Origin: Lineus longissimus
Taxonomy: Eukaryota; Nemertea; Pilidiophora; Heteronemertea; Lineidae
Reading direction: 5' to 3'
Length of the DNA: 64,000 bases
Assembly (NCBI RefSeq): GCF_910592395.1
Contig: NC_088314.1
Coordinates: 7,998,001 to 8,062,000 of the forward strand
Of this stretch, positions 48,401 to 58,516 are shown in pieces (within the stretch, counting starts at the first letter, position 1; the number at the start of each line of letters is the position of its first letter). The notes beneath the pieces were generated by a model. That model did no database searches, had not been told where the DNA came from, and worked only from the letters and a program-made list of their open reading frames with translations. Position numbers and translations under genes: made by a program.

Positions 48401-51400
48401 TTCTCTGTGCACTTAAAAAGATTCTTTGCAACTTATGCATGACTGTATTGCATGTTTTCCTTGCATGAAACTAGTAAAATTATTAGGTGGATGTATATAT
48501 ACTTTCTTACATTTTCTTTTGGTTTGGTTGTGCTGCCTCACAGTGATGATTTGAACTCGACCAGTTGGGGAACCAAGGATAGACTCAGCTGAGACGTGAA
48601 CCTGCAACCTCTTGATTATGAGGCCAACGCTCTTCCACCACGCTACTGCTGCCCCTGCAATTTTTGTTTTAAGTTTAGTTATGCATTGGCATCGTAAAAT
48701 TATGATTTTTCAAAAAATTTTGTGAGTGATGTTACATTGTACCTTGTGACTACGTTCAGTAGTGCATTTTCCATGCTACTCTAGTGTGCACTATTGTCAA
48801 AGTTTGGTTAGGACAAGTAACCCATTTTGAAAATTGGCCTCAGACATGGCCAGGCTGCCAGGAACGGCAAGCCTATACAAGCCATCTCCATCGAAAGATT
48901 TATAGTTAATATCTTTAAGATCTTCACAGATACATGTAGATAATCACAAAATCACTTGGCCCTTATGTTTTGAGAAACGGATTCCCAACCAGTGATAAGA
49001 AATTATTCTCAGCTGACGTTGACTTTGTCTATTTCAACTTTGTCTATTCCAGTGGAGCATCAATGTGGCTGGTATCACGGAGGTTCCCCCTGTTGCCCTG
49101 CTCCCAAACTTCGTAGTTCAGAGGAAAGTTCTGAGACCATTCCGATATCAAACAGGTGGCACTATACTGGTAAGTTGATATCTTTCTTGAGAGTGAAGAT
49201 ATTTTTCCGGAAATCCTCAGACTGAGGAAGAGGGCCTGTCTCATCCAGCTTGCAACTTTGAAGTCTTAACAAGACTAGGTGAGGGCCACTTTCTGCATGT
49301 GCTGGTGCCTGCTGATCTCTGTCAGTGACCCATTCTCGGGCTTAAAAAAAGATCTATTGGCAGCTCTATCAGTCCCAAGAACATTATGGCCACTTCTGGC
49401 ATTACCCAGAGCCAGAGGAGGTGAAGTTAAAACTTTGCTTGTTGTGTTCTATTAGGAGCCAAAGAATTTCTGCGACAGCATTTTCTCTAGGAAAGTTCAG
49501 TAGAACCTCTATGTTAAGGACACTCTCGGGATTGACAAGTGCTGTCCCTAATAGAGCGGTGTCCTAATTAGAGAGGTGTGCACTAAGGGAGGTTCCACTG
49601 TATTTTAAAATCTTTGCAGGCCGCCAAACTAGCAGTCGAGCGTGGCTGGGCCATCAACATCGGCGGGGGCTTCCATCACTGTTCAGCCGACAAAGGCGGT
49701 GGGTTCTGTGCCTACGCAGACATCACGCTTGCAATCAAATTCCAGATGGAGAGGAACCCAGCGGTTAAGAAAGCCATGATTATCGACCTTGATGCACATC
49801 AGGTAAGAGATGTTCTTCAATCAATCATGATCATATCATTACTGGCGTCATAACCCTATTGGATCTTTGCCAGAGTTATGGAGTCCACTTTAGGCCACTG
49901 TTCACCTTTGCGGGATCTTTTACCAGACCTTATGGCATAGACACTCGGGTAAGGGACCACAGCTTTTAGTCTCATCCAACAGACCATCAAGTACTTCATA
50001 TGTTTTGTGTGTTGAACGACCATAGGTGCATCATGGTTACCCTAATAAGAAATTTTGGACCCAGAATACTTTTTTAACAGTAAACTTTTTCTATTCCAGG
50101 GGAATGGGCACGAACGGGACTTCATGGGGAATGATGATGTGTACATATTAGATGCCTATAACAGAGGTATCTATCCACATGATGGATACGCCAAAAGTAA
50201 GTTATCTGTTTATTTTCACTCCAAAGCAATGGGTACAAAAGTGATTGCATCATTCTGATCTGGGCTGAGGCACCTGCCTGTTTCGAAAAAAAATGACCAT
50301 GAAATTTTGGAATTTTGAAAAAATCATAGAAGAAATGAACCATACAAATCGAAATGTAGCTGGAAAGTCTTCTCGATTCTGTATGATAGAAGGACTTCTC
50401 ATGTCTATTTGCAGGAGGTATCAAAAGGAAAGTCGAGCTACCGTTCTATTGTGAGGATGAGCAATATCTCAATCTTATTCGAACGTAAGTCTAGACAAAT
50501 TTTGGACAAACTTTCTAGTGGGCCGACCAAAAGTCATTTCATGCAGGAAATATGTCAAAAAAGCTGCAAGATCCATAGGAGAATGTGCCTTTATTCCACA
50601 TCTTTGATGGGCTATCGATTAAATCTCTGGAGTCACTTATGAGATACCAGTGGCCATGGACTCGGTACTTTCAACAGGCCTGCGATGGTCAAGTGTAGTG
50701 CAGCATGTGCACTCTTTGGTTTTCACAGAAAAGTGTTTGGATCAGTCTTGGGAAAAATGTAATGCGCTTTGAGATGGTGCAGTTATATCATATCATAACA
50801 GCGCTATGTAAAAACCTAACATTTCAAGAACTTTCATTTCATTTCACTTAAGTTTTATTATCTTGATATTTTGAGGTGTAATACAAGCCCGACTGTAGTT
50901 TGTGAGCAAATTCCCACTTTGCATTCTCATTCTTTTCATTGCAGCCATGTTGAAGGTGCTTTAAATGAATTCACACCTGATTTGGTTGTTTATAATGCTG
51001 GTACAGATATACTTGATGGAGACCCGTTGGGATGTCTTAGTATTTCTCCCGTGGTGAGTTGGGGTTAGAGCGGGCAGACTGAAGAATCCTGGAGGATTAG
51101 ATTTGACACTAAATCTTATCTGAATACAAGGTATAGCAGTATTCAGCCACATGCATATCTATCTGTTCGGCAGGGGGCCATCCTAACAAGGGATATTTCA
51201 CCCATTACCGGTGGTCTCATTAAAAGTACCAACCATGTAAAATTCGAACTCGTAAATGTTTTTTTGGGAATTGGCTACCTTCACAAACTCGACTGTCTAT
51301 CTAGACAAAATTTGACATTGCTTTTGATTTTTCCTCAAAAGCCGGTTGAGGCAGTTGTCACTGATGTAACAAATGGCGGGAGTAAATGTGCATTTCAATT

Positions 51401-54400
51401 TCCAGGGTATAATCGAGAGAGATCAAATAGTATTTGAACATGTCCGTGCCCGCAATATTCCCATCATGATGGTGACCAGTGGTGGCTACCAGCGGACGAC
51501 AGCTCGAATCATTGCAGACTCCATCCTGAACCTACGTGCCTTGGGCCTCATACCATGTGAGGAGGCAGTGAATGCACCCCCACCACCAGGTGAGCCTTTC
51601 AAATTTCTAATATTAGAAGTAAAAATGGTACCACAACTGTCGTAAACAACAATGTCCACTGGTCCCTTTTGTTTGGCTGTTATGTTACTCCACCGACACA
51701 TGTTTCTGCCCCTCTAGGCTTCATCAGGATGGCTGGGGTTGACTTGCATCTGTCTTGTTCGAAGTTCAGTTAAATGACATCATGACGCAGTGTGGTTTCT
51801 CGATGACGTTGCAATGTTAAAAAATGCTCGTCAGTGGAGCAACACAACCAGGACTGGTGGACATAGCTGTTTACTACAGTTACGGTATCACTTTATAATT
51901 TCTACTCGAACTTTTGCTTATCAATGTTTGGGACTAACGTTATCGGCTGCGTCTGTTTTCCCATGATCTTAGGTGAAGTACTAGTTTGTATGTTTATGGG
52001 GCTGTACATGTTCATGTACCACTGCCTGCCTCTGGTGACAGGAGGTCATAGGACTTCCATTTGAAAAATAAGAATGGATATTCTCAGAAACTCCTATCCA
52101 GTTTATTTTCACTCTTGAAGGGAGACTTTATGCAAGAGCTTAGGTGGTTCAGATTAAGTGACACAAAATAGCTGATAGGTGTCTGTACTATCTCTCTGTA
52201 CATCAGCACTATTCACGCATTATAAACAAATTCTATCATTACGCCAAACCAGACCCAGTTTCCTATCAATTGTGCAAAAGGCACCCACTTGGAGACCATC
52301 AATTGACCCCCTGGCGTTTGCCTGTTGCCACCCTTTAAAATTTAGTTCGTCAAGTATAGATTCCAGACAGAAGACTCTCCATTTGGTCAGCTTTACCTTT
52401 CATTTTCATGTACCAGCATTTGGGTTTAGAGGGTACTGTGGCTTATTGTGTCATACGTGTATTATGTTCTTGTACGCTTTTGAAATTGCAGGTCAGAAAA
52501 GAGTCTGCAGTGAATTATAGCTCTTGGAATCCCATTTGTTAACAGTTGAGTACTGCGGCCTGTTTGCAAAGTCTTTTGCTTTCAAGGAGAGAATTGTTTT
52601 AGGTTGGAACACTTCTCCAATTGGTTCCTTGGGCTTATAAGCATGAGGCCTAGCACACAGCATCTATGTCTTGTCTGGGCTTAGGCATTTAGCTGGACAC
52701 TACTTTTCCTAACTCATTTACCCCCTGATTAAAGCAAATTTTGGCTTTTGCTGGTCACCAATTTTCATGGTTTGATGAAAATATTAGAAAATGGCTGCAC
52801 AAAATGCGAAGGGGTGTTTATCAAAACTTTCCACAACCCTTCCCACCCCCCACCCATCCTTGTCCCATGTTTTGGTGGTGGTCTATTCTTTTATCAAACC
52901 TTTTCGTTCGCTGCATTGTAAATAAAATTCATCTTCATATGGGCACAGCCAATTTCGATGAAATGGACATGTCGAATAAATTACTTTAGAATTTAGTGTG
53001 CATTTTGTTTGATTTTAGATCCACCTGAAAGGAAATTTTTAGGTCGATGTGGCAGTCGAAATCGTGATAAATAAGAGATGTGCATGGTGAGGGTTTTTTC
53101 ATGTCTTGGTGATGAGAAAAAATAATGCCCTGACTGATTACATGCTTAAGCATAGAATTATACGCTGAGTTACTGGCTCTAACTGAATACATGCTTTCGG
53201 CATAGAGTTTACCCTATACTGAGTTACTGGCTCTAACTGAATACATGCTTTCGGCATAGAGTTTACCCAATACTGAGTTACTGGCTCTAACTGAATACAT
53301 GCTTAGGCATCAAATTATATAGTCTTGCTGAGTTACTAACTCAATTACATGATAAGGCATAGAGGTACACTCTTAATGTGTTAATGTCTCTAACTGTTGA
53401 CCTAACGTTTCAGCCTGAGCATTTTTGGTAACTAACACATAACAACCTTTAACAAACTTCATGAATTTCCTTTATCAAAATCTTAACATTACTGATGATG
53501 ATAATTTCGATTTCAAGGAGGTGTGTCTCTGGGTAATGCTGGGCCAGCACTAAACATAATCAGGTTTCCCGGATAGAGCCAGGGCGGTTCTTGGATGCAT
53601 TGGAAAGTGTACTCATTATTTTCTGCTAACTGTTTGCGTACACTTTTGGATGTATACATGTATATCTGTTAGTGCTGACCTGGCATTGTCTCGAGACACG
53701 TCTCCATTAATCATTACATTTCATGAGTGGTGCCCGCGTCTGTATTAGGATTCCATCCCTCTCAATTTCATTTACCCATCAAGTCTCACTTTCAGCGCCA
53801 TTTGATAAAATATAAAATAGCTCTGGTCTTTGGGATAGACTAAGGTTTTTCTATAAAAAATAATACTTGATGGTACATTTTCCTTGCGACATTATTCATG
53901 ATGCAAAATTGTAATTAAGCCCTGCTGCACATTTGGTTGCTAGAATGGCACCCAATCTATTCACAAGAAGGCATGATCAAATGAGTGGATTGGGCATGCC
54001 TGCCGTATGAACGTCTCAACCAATTGGTGTCTTTTCTGTTTCGTCTGAAATATGGACAAAGTCTTATCATTGATGATTTGATTATCACTTCTTCCAGAAT
54101 CTCAATTACCGGTGCAATCGCCTCCGACAACTGAGACAAGCGATGGGATGAAACGGAGTAGTAGTGAGGCGACGAGTCTGTGGGCAAAGTTTAAACGGGC
54201 TGGAGCGTGCATATCATTTCCGAGGTCACAAACTGTTAACGCTAAACTAGCAGATAAAGCCGCTGTTCAAGACAAGGAAGAGGAGGATGTTAGTGCCAAA
54301 GTTGATGTGATAGGTGCTGCGTCTGTTGTGAAAAAGGGGGAAACGGTTGCATCTGGGCAAGGTATGAAAGGAAAGACAACCGAATCTGGGGAGGAAAAAG

Positions 54401-54741
54401 TGGAGATAGTCGCATCTGGGGATAAAAAAGGGGAAGAAGTTGCATCAAAGGGTACATCTGGGATTGTGAAGGGGGAGACAAATCCAGCTGGAGGTGGGAT
54501 GGAGGAGACGATTGAATCCGGGGAGCCAAAAGCTGACACTCTTGCATCAAGGGATGTCGATGGGCGGACAGTTACACCTGGGAGTGCGGAGGGAACAGCT
54601 GTTTTTGAGGGAGCGGGGGAGGTGATTGTGTCTGGGTGTGTAAAGGGGGAGAAGTTTACGTCTGGGGACAGGGATGGAGAGATTATTGCATCTGGAGGTA
54701 TGAAAGGACAGACATTCAATGGAGAAAAAGACGAATTATAG
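45491..54741 (+). CDS. HDAC11: HDAC11, class IV histone deacetylase / lysine defatty-acylase with a novel C-terminal extension
   Basis: This zinc-dependent enzyme removes acetyl and, preferentially, long-chain acyl groups from lysine (known for HDAC11). Exons: 45491-45534, 45646-45794, 46150-46250, 49053-49169, 49620-49802, 50100-50196, 50415-50484, 50945-51053, 51406-51589 and 54098-54741; 565 codons plus TAG. The catalytic set is complete: His156-His157 (GGGFHHCSADKGGG), Asp195 and His197 (IIDLDAHQGNGHERD), Asp275 (VVYNAGTD) and Tyr318 (TSGGYQ). Each is exactly 14 residues later than in human HDAC11. The N-terminal residues are MSRAAEAAEKEKEG, after which WPIIYAIEYNISFLGFEKLH matches the family. 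Human HDAC11 is 347 residues; here the last exon adds about 214 residues of decapeptide repeats and ends KDEL (see separate entry). The exon at 45392-45534 is open upstream of the chosen ATG, so a longer N-terminus is possible. Confidence 0.95.
46251..49052 (+). other. Intron 3 of HDAC11 (2.8 kb)
   Basis: No exon was found in this intron. It includes an antisense tRNA-like SINE fragment (about 48540-48655) and a B-box-like GGTTCGAACC near 46639 without a matching A box. The donor is GTAGCC, weaker than the other introns of this gene. Confidence 0.6.
48540..48655 (-). repeat. tRNA-derived SINE-like fragment
   Basis: On the minus strand GGGGCAGCAGTAGCGTGGTG (A-box-like) is followed by GAAGAGCGTTGGCCTCATAA and then GGTTGCAGGTTCACGTCTC (B-box-like). 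The spacing matches a tRNA, but the 5' and 3' acceptor arms do not pair, so it is a SINE head rather than a tRNA gene. Confidence 0.5.
49498..49600 (+). mobile_element. Short pogo-like MITE in an HDAC11 intron
   Basis: CAGTAGAACCTCTATGTTAA at the left is mirrored by the right end TAAGGGAGGTTCCACTG, followed by TA. It is about 103 bp and non-coding, ending only 20 bp before the exon that starts at 49620, so it overlaps the 3' end of that intron. Confidence 0.7.
53135..53380 (+). repeat. ~65-bp tandem repeat, about four copies
   Basis: The words CTGAGTTACTGGCTCTAACT, GAATACATGCTTTCGGCATA and GAGTTTACC repeat in order. The outer copies are diverged. Confidence 0.85.
53517..53706. mobile_element. 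Foldback MITE with ~40-bp inverted ends
   Basis: The left end GGAGGTGTGTCTCTGGGTAA, continuing to GGCCAGCACTAAACA, pairs with the right end, which on the minus strand reads GGAGACGTGTCTCGAGACAA and continues to GGTCAGCACTAACA. It is 190 bp with no ORF. Confidence 0.7.
54098..54741 (+). CDS. HDAC11: Last exon of HDAC11: Ser/Thr/Pro linker plus ~12 decapeptide repeats and terminal KDEL
   Basis: A clean acceptor (cttccag) joins in phase 1 to the exon ending at 51589. Residues 352-425 are a polar linker (SQLPVQSPPTTETSDGMKRS, later LWAKFKRAGACISFPRS). From about residue 438 a ten-residue unit recurs about twelve times, with pattern G-(E/K/T)-x-(V/T/I)-x-(S/P)-G-x-x-(K/D/E), for example GKTTESGEEK, VEIVASGDKK, EETIESGEPK, GEKFTSGDRD and GEIIASGGMK. 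The last codons are GGA GAA AAA GAC GAA TTA TAG, giving GEKDEL. Nothing comparable exists in human HDAC11. Exon membership rests on splice sites and open frame only; no transcript was seen. Confidence 0.75.
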
Positions 54742-55530
54742 CCAGTTTAGACAATGTTCTTGAAAGATCAAGAGTCTTTCATAGTTAACTATAATAGTCG
54801 TGGAAGCTCCCTTTACAGACACATGATACATGTCATAGGATACCTCCCTGTTATGACTGGTACGGTAGCAATGTGTTTGTTTTATCATTGATTTTGAACT
54901 CCAAACAAATACCTATTTATTTGTTAAGTCAAAAAATGTACCTATTTGTTATTGAAATCAAAAAATTTACCTATGTAGTCAGAAAGTTTAGGACGGCCTA
55001 GTTGTGGGTCTCAAGGATGTCTGTAATAGAAAGGCGCAAAGAGGAAATGATGTTATTTCCCCTTGGAGGTACAAATATTCATCCTGCTGTGCTTTAATTT
55101 GCAAAATCTTATGTCGGCAATACAAAGAATTCATTTTGGCAGTACATTTCTGTGCAACTTTACTTGATGGTGAGTTTTGCCCATTTCTACCTGGCCCGGC
55201 AGTTAACCTAGGTCACAAAGAAGACTGTCACACCCCTGCAAAATGATGGTCATTATTTCTGATGTGTTTTCATGTGTTGTTCCCTTGCCCTTCTTTCTGG
55301 TCCTCTCTCCAATGTTTCAAGTATGGTTAGCTAGCATCAGCTTTCTCATCAAAGGATTAAAACAGTATACAAACAAATATCACCAATGGTAAAAGTACAA
55401 TTAATAATCCTGCTATTCATTGTACTTTAACCTTTTGCTGTAAGCCTGTACTTTTTTTTATGTTATTGCCTCAGACCTGATGAAGACCCACTAGTGTCGA
55501 AAGCTTGTCTCAAAAATACAAATAAGTTGA
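54742..55530. other. HDAC11 3' UTR / intergenic stretch
   Basis: No gene is seen. It includes a hammerhead-like CTGATGA...GAAA motif at 55477-55502, just before the segmental duplication. Confidence 0.55.
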
Positions 55531-55817
55531 TCGCAAAGATGTCGTTACCCCTCAAGTTTTGTATGATAAAAATGATAAATACATGTATGATAAAAATCTA
55601 GTTGATTATCATCTATCCCATCATCCATGATGGTACCTGCTGCCAGTTGTGTGTCAAGATGGATTGAGGCTGTGCTGGAGCAGTGTTGGTAACTAAGAGA
55701 AGTCCCTATTTCTATCAAACTAACTTTGTTTTGTACAGATTATCATCAAGGATTATCTTGGATTATCATCCCCCAAGTCATGAAAATCAATTGATTCCAG
55801 TATCTACTGTCAAACAA

Positions 55818-55925
55818 GCTTAGGCAATGGTGGCGCTGTCTCGCGGCGGACAGTGGAACTGAAATCATCGCCCAAAATCTTCAGTTCCACATTTTACCGC
55901 GAGAGAGCACCACTATCGCCTAAGC
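55818..55925. mobile_element. Foldback hairpin element, copy 1
   Basis: Arms of about 45 bp (CTTAGGCAATGGTGGCGCTG... against ...GCACCACTATCGCCTAAG) are inverted around a short loop; the inner ends are CAGTGGAACTGAA and CTTCAGTTCCACA. The same structure occurs in copy 2 of the duplication. Confidence 0.75.
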
Positions 55926-56294
55926 CAATTTCCAATGGTATTTTCCTTACGTCCAGCCTTTTTTAAGGCCTTTCGACACAAGTTGGGGGATGGTTTTTTT
56001 GGTGGTTCAGACCTCCGGGTGGCGATGTTGGACTGGATGGTTGGTGTTACCCCTCAAGTTTTGTATGATAAAAATGATAATTACATGTATGATAAAAATC
56101 TAGTTGATTGTCATCAATCAATCATCCATGATGATATCTGCTGCCAGTTTTGTGTCAAGATGGATTGAGGCTGTGCTGGAGTAGTGTTGGCAACTAAGGG
56201 AAGTCCCCATTTCTATCAAACTAACTTTGTTTGGTACAGATTATCATCCCCAGTCATGAAAATCAATTGATTCCTGTATCTACTGTCAAACAAG

Positions 56295-56402
56295 CTTAGA
56301 CGATGGTGGCGCTGTCTCGCGGCAGACAGTGGAACTGAAATCATCGCCCAAAATCTTCAGTTCCACATTTTACCGCGAGAGAGCACCACTGTCGCCTAAG
56401 TC
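56295..56402. mobile_element. Foldback hairpin element, copy 2
   Basis: This is the duplicated version of the hairpin at 55818-55925, with point differences at the arm tips (CTTAGACGATGG versus CTTAGGCAATGG). Confidence 0.75.
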
Positions 56403-56462
56403 AATTTTCAATGGTACTTTCCTTATGTCCAGCCTTTTTAAAGGCCTTTCGACACAAGTTGG

Positions 56463-56707
56463 TGTGGTGATCTGGTAGCTCTTGGTGTGTTGGCCTTAGG
56501 CCAGATGGCGCCACCAGTCTCTTCGGAGGCTGCCGGGTGACGGGACCATGATGAGACACCGTAGGAGTGGGGAGGGTGAAGACGGCATGGTTTTAGATGA
56601 GATGTGAGGATTCTGTGTCGAAGGAATAAAGGAGTTTTATAGACATGAAGGTATGTTAGCGTGAGTTAATGCCGAGCAAGGAGAAGTACCCCCGACGAAA
56701 CTTCACA
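56463..56707 (+). repeat. 5' LTR (245 bp)
   Basis: It begins TGTGGTGATCTGGTAGCTCT and ends GACGAAACTTCACA. It contains AATAAA at 56625-56630. A probable primer-binding site beginning TGGTGACAGC follows at 56709, one base after the LTR; the matching tRNA was not identified. Confidence 0.95.
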
Positions 56708-57246
56708 CTGGTGACAGCTGTACAGGAATTCTGGACCCGATCGCAGTTAATTTCCCAACTTTGCCGGCCCTATCTGACACTCGCGCTTGCGTGCGGGCTT
56801 GTTGTATATACTGCGGCAGTGTATTACGGCCTCTTGTTTTTACGCCGTTCGTTTGTGTGCTACTGTGCTATATTTAATTGAGTTTTGTGTCGGGTGAGCA
56901 CTGCAGGCATTGCCTAGACACAAGCATTAGTGAGTTGTAGCGCCGTGGTTGGCTTTCATGAACTTTCTGCCTGGATTTTTAGTATAATTATATTGCCAGT
57001 CTCGCGCACTGCATGGCTGGTACTGGGCTAGTCCACAAGTGCGAATGTATGGTGGCCTGTTAGGTGTGCTAACGCTCTGTTCTGCATTACCAGTGGTACA
57101 CGCTCTGTAGTGCCAATCACTATAGTATTGTTCATTAGTTAATGATATTGTGTTTCTATTGCGGTAATTCTGGTCGGCTATTTGTTGTGGTGGGAGAGTA
57201 TACTTGTTTATTGCATATTCATTAAGTATTATCGAAACTCATAAAT
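56708..57246 (+). other. Untranslated leader of the retrotransposon
   Basis: This is 539 bp between the LTR and the gag ATG. No conserved ORF was recognised; short open frames here are not supported. Confidence 0.6.
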
Positions 57247-58516
57247 ATGGCTGAATTCTTTGATGTGGTGACGGATCAGAATTGTAGAACTCCGATAGTG
57301 CAGGGGGGTGTGGTCCCGGCCATGGACACCCCACGAGGACCACCGAGGGCTGCTGGAATATGTGCACCACCAGGTCACAACCCTTACCGAAGAGTGGGAT
57401 TTGAGGACTTCCAGCGTAGTGGTCCCCGTACATTGAACCTGTCCCCGGCATCACCTGGTACACCCGCTTTGAGAGCCAGTAGTACCCCGCTTCCACCAGT
57501 GACCCCTGCTGGACAGAGGACACGGGAAGATTTGGATGCTGGTGCAGACAAGGGAGAATTGATGTCATCATTTCTGGACTCGTTTACATCCTTAGTCGAG
57601 AGCAGATTGAAACAGGAGGGGACGGCCCGACATTCCTCGGCAAAAGTGCAGGCCCCCAAACCATTTATGGTTAATCAGAGCTTTCGGATATGGCTTGAGC
57701 GCTTTAACACCTATGCTGACCTGACAAAAATACCTGTGTCGGAGAGGAGGCAGCAAATTCTATCGCGTCTTGACCATCAAGCATACATGGCTGTAGCAAA
57801 TTTGCACTTGGCCCCTTCCTTGACGTATGAGGAGTTCTCTAGTGCACTTGAGCATAGATTCCACAATGTGACCCGTGAGGACTATAAACTACAATTAAGG
57901 GCACGCACACAGGGAAGCTCTGAATCTTACGAAACATTTGCTGACGTTTTATTGGAATTGGCCCTAAATGCTTATCCAGAAAGTGGGTTTTCCCTACAAC
58001 AAGATGGCAAAGGACCAGTTTCTGTTGGGAGTGACTGCCACAGAACCTGTTAAGCAACAACTTCTCATGAGTTCCCCAAAATCCGTGGGAGAAGCCATAA
58101 GGAAAGTGCGTCAGCTAGAGGCTGCACAGCTCCTTCTCAAACAGGGGACCAGGCAGCGTGAGGATAGGAATGATGGTAGTGCATCATCCGGGAAAGGCAG
58201 GTTGGCAAGTGCTACTTCTGTGACCACTGCACCGAAAGCAGATTCGGACATAAGCAAGGTTCTGGACCTGCTGCAGAAGATGGAATCCAGGATAAGCAAG
58301 TTGGAATCCACCGGCACAACAAATTCTGAGAGGACGTCTGAGGACATGCGCTGTTGGCGTTGTAAGGAGTGGGGTCACCAGGCCCGTCAGTGCCCAACCA
58401 TAGAGTGCTATAACTGTCATGGCACTGGACATATGGCCAGGTCTTGCCCCCAGAATGATCAGGAAAACTCCAAGTCGGGGTCGTCACGGGGCGGACGGAC
58501 CCTCAGACATCAGTAG
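57247..58516 (+). pseudogene. gag: Retrotransposon gag, broken by a one-base frameshift
   Basis: Gag is the structural protein of the virus-like particle, which packages element RNA. The ATG at 57247 opens a frame that ends at 58053. The rest of gag, with the RNA-binding part, continues in the next frame up to 58516. The switch point lies near 57980-57998 in a GGGTTTTCCC stretch, consistent with one inserted base. The N-terminal half has a Pro/Thr-rich leader and a capsid-like helical region (RIWLERFNTYADL, YEEFSSALEHRFHNV). The C-terminal half has two CX2CX4HX4C zinc knuckles, CWRCKEWGHQARQC (58352-58393) and CYNCHGTGHMARSC (58406-58447). Frameshifting inside gag is not the usual programmed site, so this looks like a lesion or a sequence error. 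Confidence 0.85.

Larger units (their letters stand above)
51590..54097 (+). other. Intron 9 of HDAC11 (2.5 kb)
   Basis: This intron separates the conserved catalytic region from the exon with the repeat extension. It carries a ~65-bp tandem repeat (53135-53380) and a foldback element (53517-53706). If the donor at 51589 is not used, the frame reads on from the catalytic domain (VNAPPPPGEPFKF) and stops at 51643-51645, giving a short form close in length to human HDAC11. Confidence 0.65.
55531..56462 (+). repeat. Tandem segmental duplication (~500-bp unit), second copy split by the retrotransposon
   Basis: Copy 1 (about 55543-56047) and copy 2 (about 56048-56462, continuing after the retrotransposon at 63876-64000) share long blocks: TTACCCCTCAAGTTTTGTAT, GATGGATTGAGGCTGTGCTG, TCTACTGTCAAACAAGCTTA and AGGCCTTTCGACACAAGTTG. 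Copy 1 has about 25 bp extra near 55745. Copy 2 carries about 90 bp of extra sequence after the insertion site (63885-63970) before the TTTTTTGGTGGTTCAGAC block resumes. Confidence 0.85.

Noticed and set aside
56669-56881. 70-codon ORF spanning the LTR end and leader
   Set aside because: It crosses the LTR boundary and primer-binding site; no retroelement protein is expected there.
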